64,000 bases of DNA, taken from Megamerina dolium. Lineage: Eukaryota > Arthropoda > Insecta > Diptera > Megamerinidae. The notes under the pieces are model-generated. The model was not told the origin of the DNA. It was given only the letters and a program-made list of their open reading frames with translations, and made no database searches. The DNA lies in assembly GCA_963854835.1 (NCBI GenBank), contig OY978530.1, forward strand, positions 5,910,001-5,974,000. The letters are read 5' to 3'. The position numbers were made by a program, and so were the translations under genes. This document shows positions 42,273 to 52,916 of this stretch, one piece after another; position 1 is the first letter of the stretch, and each line of letters begins with the position of its first letter.

Positions 42273-42965
42273 AAGTACTCTTTGCATATAGGCCGAGTAT
42301 TCTTGTTGTTGCTTTTATATGCAGAACAACAACAAGTAGAAAAAATGTAAATGAGAGAAAATGGATTTTTATATAGGCAATAGAAATAGCAGATAAATTG
42401 AAAATACATATATTTATGTAACGTGTTACTTTTTGTTTTTTTGTTTTGTTCTTGAAGGAAATAAACAAAGGTAGAAAGCGAAGGAATATATATTGGCTAG
42501 AAGTTGGTTTAATATCAAAAAATATTTTTTAGTATGTTCAATTATTATGTGATTTAGGCGAGAGTGAAGCCACAAATCGAAATATTAATATCAAAATTCC
42601 TGACTATGTTAATAAAGAAAAGGATTAATAAAAAGCAAGTAAACGAAAATATTTTAAATAAGGTACTTCATTATCGGCCCACGCTCTTAGAAAATCATAT
42701 CGATTTGTTTTTTTTAATTATTTTACTCTTATAGTTCAATCTCCCATTAAAGCATATTTTTTAGTTTTTTAAATCATTATCTATTTTCTACTTTTTAGTT
42801 CTACTTGCTGTTATTTGTAAACAGTAAATTTTCAAACTTTCCAATTTGCACTTTCAACTGGAGTTTTGAGAATATTATTACCAACCAACTACACACTAAA
42901 CAACATGGCTGTGATTTTATCCCTCTATTCGCAAATAGTTGAAACAAAATTAAAATGTAGACCTG
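42273..42965. other. AT-rich region without recognised gene
   Basis: Short frames only; none shows a family motif. Confidence 0.5.
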
Positions 42966-44830
42966 TCGGAATTTTACTTACTTACTTACTTACTTATGTG
43001 GCCATTACAACCGAATATCGATTTAGGCCGAAAATAACATGCTTCACCAGCCATCTTTGTTCTTCGCTAGCTGGCGCCAGTTAGAAATTCCAAGCGCCGT
43101 CAGGTTCTCCAGTACTTGGTCTTTCCACCGGAGGTTAGGTCTTCCTCTTCTGCGTTGTCCTCCAACGGGTTCGAATATAACACCTTTTTAGCTGGAGCGT
43201 GTTCCTCCATTCGCTCGACATGACCTAGCCAGCGCAGCCGCTGGATTTTGATGCGCTTTACTATGTCAATATCGACATACGGGTCGTACAGCTCATGGTT
43301 GTACCTTATCCGGTACTCGCCACCAACGCAAATAGGTCCAAAGATCTTGCGTAGGACTTTTCTCTCGAAAACTCCAAGCATTCGCTCATCCGAGGTGGAA
43401 ATTGTCAAGTCTTCAGCGCCATATGTAAGAACAGGAGTGATAAGAGACTTGTAGAGTGTGGTTTTCGTTCTTCGAGAGAGAGCTCGACTTCTCAATTGCT
43501 TACTTAGCCCAAAGTAGCACCTGTTTGCAAGAGTGATCCTTCGCAATATCTCCAGGTTGATGTCAGCAGCGCGTATTATTTTCTCCATAATAAGATTGAA
43601 GAAGTCGCACAATAACGAATCACCTTGTCTGAAGCCCCGTTCGGTATTAAACGGTGCGGAAAGGTCCTTCCTAATTTTCACTGCACAACGGGAGTTATGC
43701 AGTGTCATTCTAAAAAGTCGAATGAGCTTTGCAGGAATACCGAACTCAGACATTGTTGCATAGAGGTAATCCCTTAACGGACTGTCGAAAGCGGCTTTAT
43801 AATCAACAAATAGGTGGTGTGTGTCGATCTGCTTTTCTTGGGTCTTCTCCAGGATTTGCCGCAGTGTGAAAATTTGGTCGATGGTAGATTTACCAGGTCT
43901 GAAGCCGCACTGATAAGGTCCAATCAGGTTGTGGAGCTTGAGCTTCAATCTTTCACACAATACGCTCGATAGAACCTTGTATGCGATACTCAGGAGACTT
44001 ATGCCACTGTAGTTGGCGCAAATTGTGGGGTCTCTTGTTTTACAGGACAGAGAACACTGAGCTTCCAATCATCAGGCATGCTTTCATCCGGCCATATTCT
44101 GCTTATGAGCTGGCGCATGCGGGTGAACAGCTCATCGCCTCCGGTCTTAAATAACTCGGCAGGCAGGCCATCAGCACCTGCAGCTTTGTTGTTCTTCAGC
44201 CTTAAAATGGCCATTTCGACCTCATCATAGTCCAGTGGTGGAACATCAACACCATCATCTGTAGTTGGGGTTATTGGGCAATCTCGTCCACTGGTGGAAT
44301 TGTTCGTAGCATCGCCATTCAGTAACGTGGAGAGGTGTTCCCTCTATTGGCTCAGTACACTCTGAACATCTGTGACCAGATTCCCATTTCCATCACGACA
44401 AGAAGAGGCTCCGGGATTTAAGCCGCCACTCAGGCGCTTGATCTTTTCGAAGAATTATCGAGTCTCATTCTTGTCGGTACACATTTCTATCTCCTCACAC
44501 TCGCGTCTTTCTTGTTCTCTTTTCTTGCGCCTGAAAAGACGTCTCTCTGGACTCGTTTTCTCTCTGTACCGGTAATAACCGAATACCTCCTCGGCAGCAG
44601 TAGTCATGGAGTGGGATATATGTGTCCACCGTGCGCATGTATCATCAAGTGTTCTGCATAAGCAGATCCGATAGTCGAGAGGCAAATGCATCTGCTGTCT
44701 CTGGTGATAGTAGCTTACTGACGTTGAGCTTTCTCTGTGTGTGACTTCTCTTGTTATTTGCTACACATAAACGTGTGCGCACCTAAACTGCAATAAGGTA
44801 GTGATCCGAGTCGATGTTAAGTTATGATAA
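42966..44830 (-). pseudogene. RTE-like LINE: endonuclease end, linker and RT lacking YADD
   Basis: Second copy of the LINE at 25528. The 3' tail is (CTTA)n at 42968-42995. From the upstream side, NIDSDHYL (about 44820) is the endonuclease C-terminus. A Glu/Arg-rich linker (KREQERRECEEIEMC) follows. RT begins EMAILRLKNNKAAGADGLPA, then SGISLLSIAYKVLSSVLCER, GFRPGKSTIDQIFTLRQI, DTHHLFVDYKAAFDSP and TERGFRQGDSL. The frame 44068-43100 is long and open, but MEKIIRAADIN runs straight into LEILRRITLANRCYFG. In the other copy the YADD-containing segment lies between these, so an in-frame deletion removed the catalytic palm. Confidence 0.87.
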
Positions 44831-45016
44831 GCCCTCTAAATCGGTCATATGGGGTATATATAGGTATAGTGCCTTGAATCGAACAAAGTTTGGTACGTCA
44901 TTTTAAGAATCCATAATATATTCACAAACAAATTTGGGGTTGATATCTTAAGTTTTAGATTTCATGCCTAAAAATACCGATTTTTTCGATTTGCAACAGT
45001 GATTAAAAAGAATTTT
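44831..45016. other. no recognised gene
   Basis: Short AT-rich spacer. Confidence 0.5.
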
Positions 45017-45346
45017 GTTGCACTTATAAGCCCGAAGGGTTCTTTCTCTTCCAGTACTGTCGTGAATTTTAAATTTTGGAGAGTATTAAAAGGGACCCAC
45101 TTATATTAGCAGCTTCCGAACGTCATCATTGTGACATCACTTTGTGTGAGCTTTGTCACATAGTTCTTTTAGAAGCTTTTCCATGGCGAATTGTTACTGC
45201 AGGAGGAATTGCCAATTGCTTGCCAACAGGAGGGTACAGTTCGAAAGAAAGATATTTTCGATATTAAATTTATGCTTCATCCTAGGATTGAATCCACGAC
45301 CTACAGATCAAAGCCCAACGCATTAACCACTGAGTTACGGCGCTGT
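45017..45346 (-). mobile_element. SINE family 1, diverged copy
   Basis: Reverse complement of the full SINE, with the tail at 45017 (CACTTATAAGCCCGAAGGGT) and the tRNA head at 45346. It is more diverged than the 41886 and 53626 copies, hence older. Confidence 0.85.
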
Positions 45347-45429
45347 ATGGTGATTTTAAACTTAGTACTTTTTACTATAAGCGTATACTTCTCAACAAAT
45401 TTTCTAACATAGCCAATAAGTACAAAAAT

Positions 45430-45960
45430 GACAAGATATCTTTAATATTTTTGGGCTGCGGAAAGTTTCCATCGTTTTATTTTTCCTTTTCCTGGAGAAA
45501 TACTACCAGTTTCGACAACATGTCCTAAAAATTCAATTTTAGTTTATGAATGCACATTTTTCCAGTTGAAGTTAACTCCAAATAGAGCAGCTATTTCTAA
45601 TATCATATTTAGGTTATTTTAAGCACATTTCAGCGTTTTCAACGTACATAATGATATCATCGATGTACAAGTAGGTGAGTTGCAAAACCCAAAAAAAAAA
45701 ACGGTATCCTTTTTACTTTGTTCTTCCTCCGGTACATAAAAAATAATTTTTCAAATCCATTACCATGAATAATTTTGCAATTTGTAATTTCTGCAGTACA
45801 TCATTGATTTCTGGAACTGGAAAGCAATCCTTAAGGACCATGTATGTTGTTCAGTTGTCGAAAATCAATACACATTCTGTAACTGCTGCACTTTTTCGTA
45901 ACTATTGTAAGTCCACTTGCCATGTCTGACATTGATTCACGTATAACATATAGGGAAGAA
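45430..45960 (-). pseudogene. Ty3/gypsy RT remnant
   Basis: The minus strand, in several frames, reads KDCFPVPEINDVLQKLQIAK, LFMVMDLKNYFL, YLYIDDIIMYVENAE, then KCAFINKIEFLGHVVETGSI and SPGKGKIKR. These are gypsy RT blocks in order: (Y)PLPRIDD, F.TLDL, Y(L)DDII, KC.F...(I)FLGH. The YIDD motif is readable. Stops and frameshifts break it, and no LTRs were found. It is not closely related to copies A-C. Confidence 0.75.
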
Positions 45961-46595
45961 TTACTATGGACCTCCTGAACTCTAAACCTATTAAAAACAT
46001 TTTTTATGTGCTGATTTTTGAGGTAATGTTGTGTTTATTGGGGTATCACTTCATTCAAAAAAGTTTATTGTTGAACTGCAAACTGTTTTTAACGACATAG
46101 GTATTGGGCTAATTGTTATTATTATTTCAAACATATTATTATTATTTCATTTCATAAGCAAACCCTTAAAGCCTAATATTACCAAGATCAGATGAAAATT
46201 TCATTTTTTATGCATTTTTTTCGGGAACACTCAAAAGAAAGATTGGATGACAAAGATAAGCAGTTTTCTGGAGAAATAAGATTTGGTAAGAATTTAGTAA
46301 GAATTAAATCAAATATTAAATTAAACTAACTTTCGTTCCAAATTATTTAATTTCAGGTTGCAATATGACTATCAAGTTGCATATCCTGTTTAGTGATTTC
46401 GATTTTACCCAGAAAACCTTGGTTCGAAAAGTGAGGAATAGAGGAATTTTCCGTAAAAAACGTGAGAATAAAGTAAGATTTAATTTTAAAGCAAGTCCGC
46501 GATACCACAGACATTGTCAGAAAATGTAATACAACCGATTTATGCGACATATCCCATATGCATCATTTCTTAAAATAGCCGTTATATTAGAGGTT
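45961..46595. other. AT-rich region without recognised gene
   Basis: Nothing coding identified. Confidence 0.5.
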
Positions 46596-46596
46596 G

Positions 46597-46770
46597 CCTT
46601 GTGATCTGTAGGTCGTGGGTTCAATCCCCGGCTGAAGCACAACTTAAATATCGAATATATTTTTCTCTTGAACGGTACCCCTGCCGACAAGCAATTGACA
46701 ATTCTTCGGGCAGTAACAATTTGCTATGAAAAAGCTTCTAAAAGAACTCTGTAACAAAGCTCAGAAAAAG
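46597..46770 (+). repeat. SINE family 1, middle fragment
   Basis: Runs from GTGATCTGTAGGTCGTGGGT (B-box side) to AAAGCTCAGAAAAAG and stops exactly at a T tract that belongs to the next LINE. The head A-box and the 3' half are absent. Confidence 0.85.
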
Positions 46771-47060
46771 TTTTTTTTTTTCAAGCTTTATTTATTGGAT
46801 CTTTCTAAAATTACTTAGAAACTAACAATAAGTGATCAAATCTTACAAACTAAGTAAAATTATGTGATATTCCCAACGTTCCATCACAATTTGTTGAGTC
46901 GCGAGGATTAGCAATTTCACAGCATATTCAGTATGTCTTTTCTTTTTAATCGACGATGCCCCGTGCTCAGCAACAATTGCCTAGCAAGGGGATTCGGATG
47001 ACTGTGTAATTTTTTAATGTAGCTTCTGCAGGACATTGCAACAAAAGGTTTACGTGAGCA
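46771..47060 (-). pseudogene. poly(A) LINE 3' end (Jockey-like)
   Basis: On the minus strand: AVAEHG-type residues and KRHTEYAVKLLILATQQIVM, ending ERWEYHIILLSL and stop. A short untranslated region follows with AATAAAGCTTGA and an A tract (46771-46781 in plus sense). This is a LINE ORF2 C-terminus with poly(A) tail. It may be the 3' end of the Jockey-like element at 47806-49470, with the part between lost. Confidence 0.55.
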
Positions 47061-47805
47061 TGCATACCATAGCTACGATAACAAGCAGAGTGATTTTGAC
47101 AACAATTACTATATCTATACAAATATTAGGTAACATATATGTCTAAATCTCTATAGATAAGCCCTATGGTTGATCACTGAACGAAAGAAGTAAAAAAAAA
47201 TAAAATGAATATACTTACCCGAATTACGTGTAGTTTAGAATAACTAGTGTGTTTTAATAATATATATGTATGCATACAGTCTACGGAAAAGAAGAGTTAA
47301 GAAAAAAGGGAACAAGTGCAGAATACGGACTCAGAAGGAAAAAAAAATAAAAAATTGCCTCGGATAGAGCTTCGTTTTGTGAATATAAAAAGTAAAAAAT
47401 TTGTCTCTGCAAATGCCCATACCAAAGGTCAAAGTTCAAAATTGAGGTCGAGATTATTCGATAGAGACGTAATTTTTTTCTATAATATGGGTATCATAAG
47501 AAAGGTTTTTTAAATACCTTTCTACTGATATATATAATTTAATACCTATTTTTTACATTTTAAAAGTTATTATCAAAACTATAAATTTGAAATTTTTTTT
47601 TTCAAAAACCAATTTTTTTTTTCGAAAATAAGCCTTATTTACCTATCGAAAATTTAGCACCATACTAAAGCTTATAAAAAATAAATAAAGCTTATACAAT
47701 TACCTTTACAACGGTGTATAAAACATATTTTTCCAGAATTTGTATGCATTTCAAAAATTGTTTTCAATCTGAAAGTGTTTCCAATATGGACGGCTTTCGA
47801 TACAA
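47061..47805. other. no recognised gene
   Basis: AT-rich. The Lys-rich frame 47316-47513 (65 codons) has no recognisable motif. Confidence 0.45.
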
Positions 47806-49470
47806 TTACCTGCATGTCTTCAAATTCAGTATCGCAACCAACAGTATTTTAGGACAAAAGCTCTTTTGATAGATTTGTTGTGTAATCCTTGTGATGTACG
47901 AGAAATTGTCTTTTCGTGAGGTAGCTACTAAGCAATGAGGAGACATTTGCAGGCAGTAATAGTTTGAGTTTGTAAATAAGGCCATCGTGCCATACTTTAT
48001 CGAAAGCTTGAGTGATATCAAGAAAGACAGCTGAGCAATACTTTTTTTCTTCAAAAGTGTTCCTTATCAGAGTTACAATGCGGTGGACTTTTTCTATTGT
48101 GCCGTGCTGTTTTCTAAATCCAAACTGATGTTGAGGAATCAGTTGGTTGAGATTAATAAATGGAGTTATATTCATGACAAGTAGCTTTTCGAATACTTTA
48201 GAGAGTAGAGGCAGGAGGCTGATAGGTCTGTACGATGCAACTTTTGTAGGGTCTTTTCCTGGTTTTGCTATCATAATAATTTTTGAAGTTTTCCAGCATT
48301 TGGGATAGTGCATGAGATGAATTACTGAAGCCGGAGGTAGCTCTTTTATCATTTTACCGGTAATTTTATCTGCACCAGGTGATTTTTTTTGGGTTTAAAT
48401 CTTTATGAATTGCTTTGAATATGTCCTTTTTTTTAATTTTGAGCATTATTGAGCAAGGTTGAGAAGTTAATTTTGGTAATGAGGACTGTAAAGAGGGTGG
48501 ATTGGGTGTAAACACCCTTTTTATATGGTTTGCAAAAGCCAAACCCTTCTCACAGTTGCTTCTAGCCCAATTACCGTCACTCAAACGGATGGGGGAATCA
48601 GTGAGAATTGGCCGATTTGAGTTTTTTGCTGAGTAGTCTGACACTTCACCAGGTGTTAATTTCGCTATGTGCTCTTCTAACTCTTTGTTGTTTTTATTTT
48701 TTAAGGCTTGCTTTAACTTTCGAGTGCAGTGCTGTAGCTGTGTTTTCAGATTCGGTGATCGAATTCTTGCCATTGTCTTCGGAGTCTTCTTTTCTGTCTT
48801 ACTAGCAATTCAATGTCGGCTGGTGTGTATGGGCTATAGTTTGATTGCTTGCATACCTTTGTGCAGGTGGCTGAGGTGAGAGCTAATGAGAGCAGCTAGT
48901 TGAATTTTTCGAGTGCTGAGTCTACATCGTGTCCATTTCTTAATACAGTACTTAGAGGAAGATGGGAATTTATATATTTCTTGAATTTTAACCAGTCTAT
49001 TTTCTTTCTAATGCAATTACCTTGGGGGCTTGGTGATTTTATAGATATTACCGTGGGTGAGTGGTCAGATGATAGATCATAATTACACTCTGTGGAGATA
49101 TTTTCCATCTGCAAACCTTTGGCGACTCCAAAGTCTATGAGATCGGGTATTTTCCTCTTGTCCGTCGGCCAATAAGTCGGTTGACCATTTGAAATAACAT
49201 CGTAGCCGTGGTTAGTGATGATTGAACATAGTCTTCTGCCTTTTGGAGTTATTAAGCGGGAACCCCAGTGAATGTGTTTGGCGTTGAAATCTCCAGCAAC
49301 CAAGAATTTGCTACCAAGAGTTGAGAAAAATTCTTTATATTGCTGTTCGGTAATACTGTATCTTGGGGGACAGTATATCGCAGATATTACTAGCTTAGAG
49401 ATAATAATAAATGAATACGTTTCAAAAGTTGAACAAATGATGAATAGAATATGAATAAAAAAAAACATAT
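47806..49470 (-). pseudogene. Jockey-like LINE ORF2: endonuclease and RT remnant
   Basis: Minus strand. The endonuclease is at 49468-48896 (ISAIYCPPRYSITEQQYKEF, FLVAGDFNAKHIHWGSRLIT, DLIDFGVAKG, DLSSDHSPTVISI); its N-terminal third is missing. The linker is at 48773-48366 (ARIRSPNLKTQLQHCTRKLK). RT is at 48352-47849 (HYPKCWKTSKIIMIAKPGKD, SYRPISLLPLLSKVFEKLL, HQFGFRKQHGTIEKVHRIV, YCSAVFLDITQAFDKVWHDG), ending before YADD. Few frame breaks are seen, and the catalytic GDFN and SDH of the endonuclease are intact. It is therefore a fairly young, truncated copy. Confidence 0.88.
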
Positions 49471-49578
49471 AAATTTGTGAATAGGTAAAGTGAAAGATAG
49501 CAACACAATAATAATGTAAGAAACGGCGTAACAGTGAGAAGATTAATTATAAAGACGTGTTTCATATGCGCTTATTAA

Positions 49579-50473
49579 GGGGGTCTTCTACCTTGTTGGT
49601 TCAAAAAATTCGATTTTTTTTTTCAATTTTCCAACCCAGAAGGTGTTAGGAATATACCCTTAAAAGGATATAACTGAAATCTTATTATTTCGAGTTTTTC
49701 CGAGCCGTCGAAGACAGTTACGCGTGCTCTTATCGCAACGCTCTTCGCGACCACCTAAAAGCTGGCCCATCGCGTTTTTCTAAAGTTATCTAACGTTCTA
49801 TCGAATACCTGATGTATCTGTATCTATGTAATCTCTGTTATGCATGATAAAATTTTCGGTCCATTCAGTTTGAAAGAAAATTTAACGTCGGAAACATCCC
49901 GCTTGTTATATACATGAATATCTTTAAATGCGATTTCCCAAAAGTTGCGTTTTTGTAACTGGTTGACATGATATCTCGAAAACTAATTGATTGATTGATT
50001 GAAATTATATATAAAAATTTGTGAAAAACATGTGGCTATCGTCTGACAGATACTTTTTAGATTTTTTTTATTTAAACAATTTTTACAGATGTTTTTAACC
50101 CCGAAAACATTAAAAAAAAAATTTTTTTTTTTAAAGTTGCCTGTTCTGCGAAATTTTCAAATTTTGAAAATGCCATCTGTCAAACGATAGCCAAGGTGAT
50201 AAAAAAATTAAATCATTTTGGTTTTTTTGTTTCAGACGATTTTCATGAGCTAAATCGTGTCAACCATTTGTGTATGCATTTTTTGCAAGGGACACTTCAA
50301 GGTCAAGTCACGGTCAAATCGAAGACAGTAAATTTTCAGTAAAATTAGTGTTAAATGTATTTAAATAAACAAGTTGAATGCAACAAACCGCACCTCGATT
50401 GCGTTTTTAGTTTTCCTATAACTAATATTCAAAAAACAGTGTCAAAAATGAAGCCACAAGGTAGAAGACCCCC
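49579..50473. mobile_element. TTAA-flanked non-autonomous element
   Basis: 895 bp with ends GGGGGTCTTCTACCTTG and CAAGGTAGAAGACCCCC, perfectly inverted over 17 bp, and TTAA on both sides (49575-49578 and 50474-50477). The interior is noncoding and resembles the element at 10956 (AATATACCCTTAAAAGGAT, AAATCGTGTCAACCA). It is the better preserved, uninterrupted member of the family. Confidence 0.9.
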
Positions 50474-50477
50474 TTAA

Positions 50478-50949
50478 ATAATAAATCTCCACTAATCAGA
50501 GCAAGAAATGAATAAATCCAATCATTGTTGTTGTCTTCGGTTGCCTTTTTGGTTTCTGTGACCGTTGGTACAGTTCCCATAGCGGAATTTTACGTATTGT
50601 TGATTCTCAAGTTCGGTTAGCCTACTGACGCGAAGGATTTAGCGATAAGAATTGTGGTTAGAGAGAGGGAAGAGGTTTTCCTGAAGTATGAATGAATATC
50701 TACATATGAATGAAGGCGAATATGAGAACGAAAACGGAAACATACTTGTATGTATTTGATCAAATGAGATGGAATAGGGACAATTTAAGAAAGCCTTTCC
50801 TTTGAACACAAAGTGTAGGTGGGGAGGAATAACATTAATTGTTGTATGTTGGTTGTTAATCGCCTTGCTCGAAAAAGAAATAACTCGAAGGGAATCTGAA
50901 CCGTGAGACAGACAAGTGTTAACCTATGAAAACAAAGCACCAACATTAT
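50478..50949. other. no recognised gene
   Basis: May be a decayed BEL/Pao leader, judging only from its position upstream of gag knuckle remnants. Confidence 0.35.
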
Positions 50950-52395
50950 CTATAAATTAAGCTTTCTTGACAGATTTGCGAAAGGATAAAAGCGGCACGG
51001 CAAAACGTTGCCTGAAAAAACGAATTTGGAAAGAACAGGTGCGATTACTCATAGCGGGATCGACCCTAGAGAAATATTGAAGGGAGAGCAGGCAAAATGT
51101 AGTTTCCGTGTGAGGCCTGCCAAGAAGACCACCCAATATGGGAATGTAGTGAATTCGCTGCCTTGAGCGTGGCCACGGAGTGAGCGTGAAAGAACTAGTC
51201 AATAACGAATTATGGCTTCGTGGACCTCCGTGGCTAACACTGCCAACAGACTTCTGGCCAAAGAATGAAGTGGCGGGAGATGTTGCAGCAGAGGATGAGA
51301 GTTAATACAGATTGATGGTTATACGAGAATTATCCGAACGACTATAAGTTTATATACCGAGAATGAAAAGATCGGTGGAACTAATCGAGCATGCGAGCAA
51401 CTTGGAGGAACGTAATCAACGTAATCAACGTGATCAGATATTTATATCGATACATTAATACTGTTAGAGAAAGTATTAAACAGAGGAAAAATTTAGAGAG
51501 GTCAGCCAGGAAACGGTCGAAACGCCTACTGAAATGACGGGAGAGAAATACCGAAGTGATTGCATTAACAAATGAGAAAAGAGCGAAAGCATTACGCTAC
51601 CCAAGTCCCATCGAACAAGAGAGGTATTATGGGAAAGAACAAAGTGCGCTCGAGAAGGCAATGAGTTGCCAGACAAATGCGACATCCTTCCATTCAGACC
51701 GAAATTTGAAGACGACGTATTGGGAGTGCAGGAGAGAATCAAAGAAACGAAAGAAAGCTACGAGACTAGCATGGCTCATCATGAATAAAGAGCATTGGAA
51801 GACAAAGCATGGTGCCGCACAGGCCATGATGCAATACATTCGACAGCGATATTGGATGCGCAGTACAACAAGAGAGTCTATTCACAAATGTGTCGTTTGC
51901 GTACACTTCAACTACCGATTGGAAAATCAGCTGATGGCTAATTTACCGGGGGACCGGATGCAGATTGGCAAGCTATTCCTCTGCACAGGAGTAGACTATG
52001 TAGGACCAATCGAACTAAAGATAAGAGAATGAGAGGATAACGAGTCGAGATCGAGATCGAAATGCTGGATTATGATTATTGTATGTGTGAAGACGCGAGC
52101 AGTGCATATCGACTTTGTGGCAAGATTAACATCAATAGTCTTCATTTCATCCTAAAAACGCTTTATCGGTAGACGTGGCCGATACGAAAGAATGTACAGC
52201 GGCAACGAAACATCCTTCGTTGCAGCTGGGAAAGAGATCCAGAAGTCCTACAACCTATGGACAGAGAAACAAGCGAAGGAGATTGCATAAAGATTGAGCA
52301 TTAAGGGACAGAGTGGAAGTTCGTGATTCCAGCAGCCCCGCATCAAGAAAGCATATACGAAGCCGCCGTCAAGTCTATGAAATACCACTTTATCA
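50950..52395 (+). pseudogene. BEL/Pao gag knuckle, RNase H end and integrase remnant
   Basis: CEACQEDHPIWECSEFAALS (51111-51170) is a BEL/Pao gag zinc array. The sequence jumps directly to VKELVNNELWLRGPPWLTLP and FWP (about 51185-51260), the region after RNase H, so protease and RT are deleted. From 51556 the integrase N-terminus reads MMQYIRQRYWMRSTTRESIH, KCVVCVHFNYRLENQLMANL and GKLFLCTGVDYVGPIELKIR. The core continues to 52390 with VCVKTRAVHIDFVARLTS, RFIGRRGRYERMYSGNETSF and YEAAVKSMKYHF. The second Asp appears as SGNET (D to G). Several stops are present. Confidence 0.82.
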
Positions 52396-52399
52396 GAAT

Positions 52400-52700
52400 T
52401 AGGGACTAATAGTGGGATGCGAGGCAAATTCACAGAACAATATTTGGGGCAGCAGCAAATACAACCACAGGGGAACCAAATTGCTGGTCTACTTACTGCC
52501 TCAAGGACTAGTCATACATAACTTTAGCAACAGCCCGACGTTTCCGACTGGCAGAAGACAACAATTCATTGATCTGACTCTGTCTAATAGTTTAATAATG
52601 ATGACTCAGACAATCGATATATAGAGTTTCGGCTTGCGGTTGAACTTGATGTGGTTCCCAGAAACCTTATAAATTTGGCACTTAAAACTTGTTTGGAAGA
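52400..52700 (+). pseudogene. LINE endonuclease fragment
   Basis: The frame 52412-52624 reads GCEANSQNNIWGSSKYNHRG, LVYLLPQGLVIHNFSNSPTF and QFIDLTLSN. This is the GD.N..H..WGS and FIDLTL region of a Jockey/R1-type APE endonuclease. It is joined to BEL/Pao integrase on its left and ends before the 412-like element. Confidence 0.75.
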
Positions 52701-52751
52701 CAGTGAAGACCTCTAAACTGTAATGAGATAGCTAATCAGAAAAGAACGTGT

Positions 52752-52899
52752 TATAATGACAGTAAATGTCATTCTCCTAAAAAGCTTTACGACGTAAAGC
52801 TTTTACACTGTTCTCAGTTTAACTTAGGATGTAAGTGATATCAATAAAGAAAGGCAGTATCGCCTAAGCTGAAGCGAAGAAAGGTTGCTTCGCATTATA
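52752..52899 (+). repeat. 412-like element 5' LTR
   Basis: 148 bp, TATAATGACAG...TTCGCATTATA. It contains the near-palindrome AAAGCTTTACGACGTAAAGC and a candidate poly(A) signal AATAAAG. Confidence 0.92.
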
Positions 52900-52916
52900 T
52901 GGCGACCGTGACATTG
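52900..52916 (+). promoter_or_regulatory. primer binding site (tRNA-Arg type)
   Basis: TGGCGACCGTGACATTG immediately abuts the LTR, as in mdg1/412-group elements. Confidence 0.8.

Noticed and set aside
42866..43084. 72-codon frame over the (CTTA)n tract
   Set aside because: Runs across the LINE 3' tail repeat in the wrong orientation.
47316..47513. 65-codon Lys-rich frame
   Set aside because: No motif, no neighbouring signals; composition explains it.
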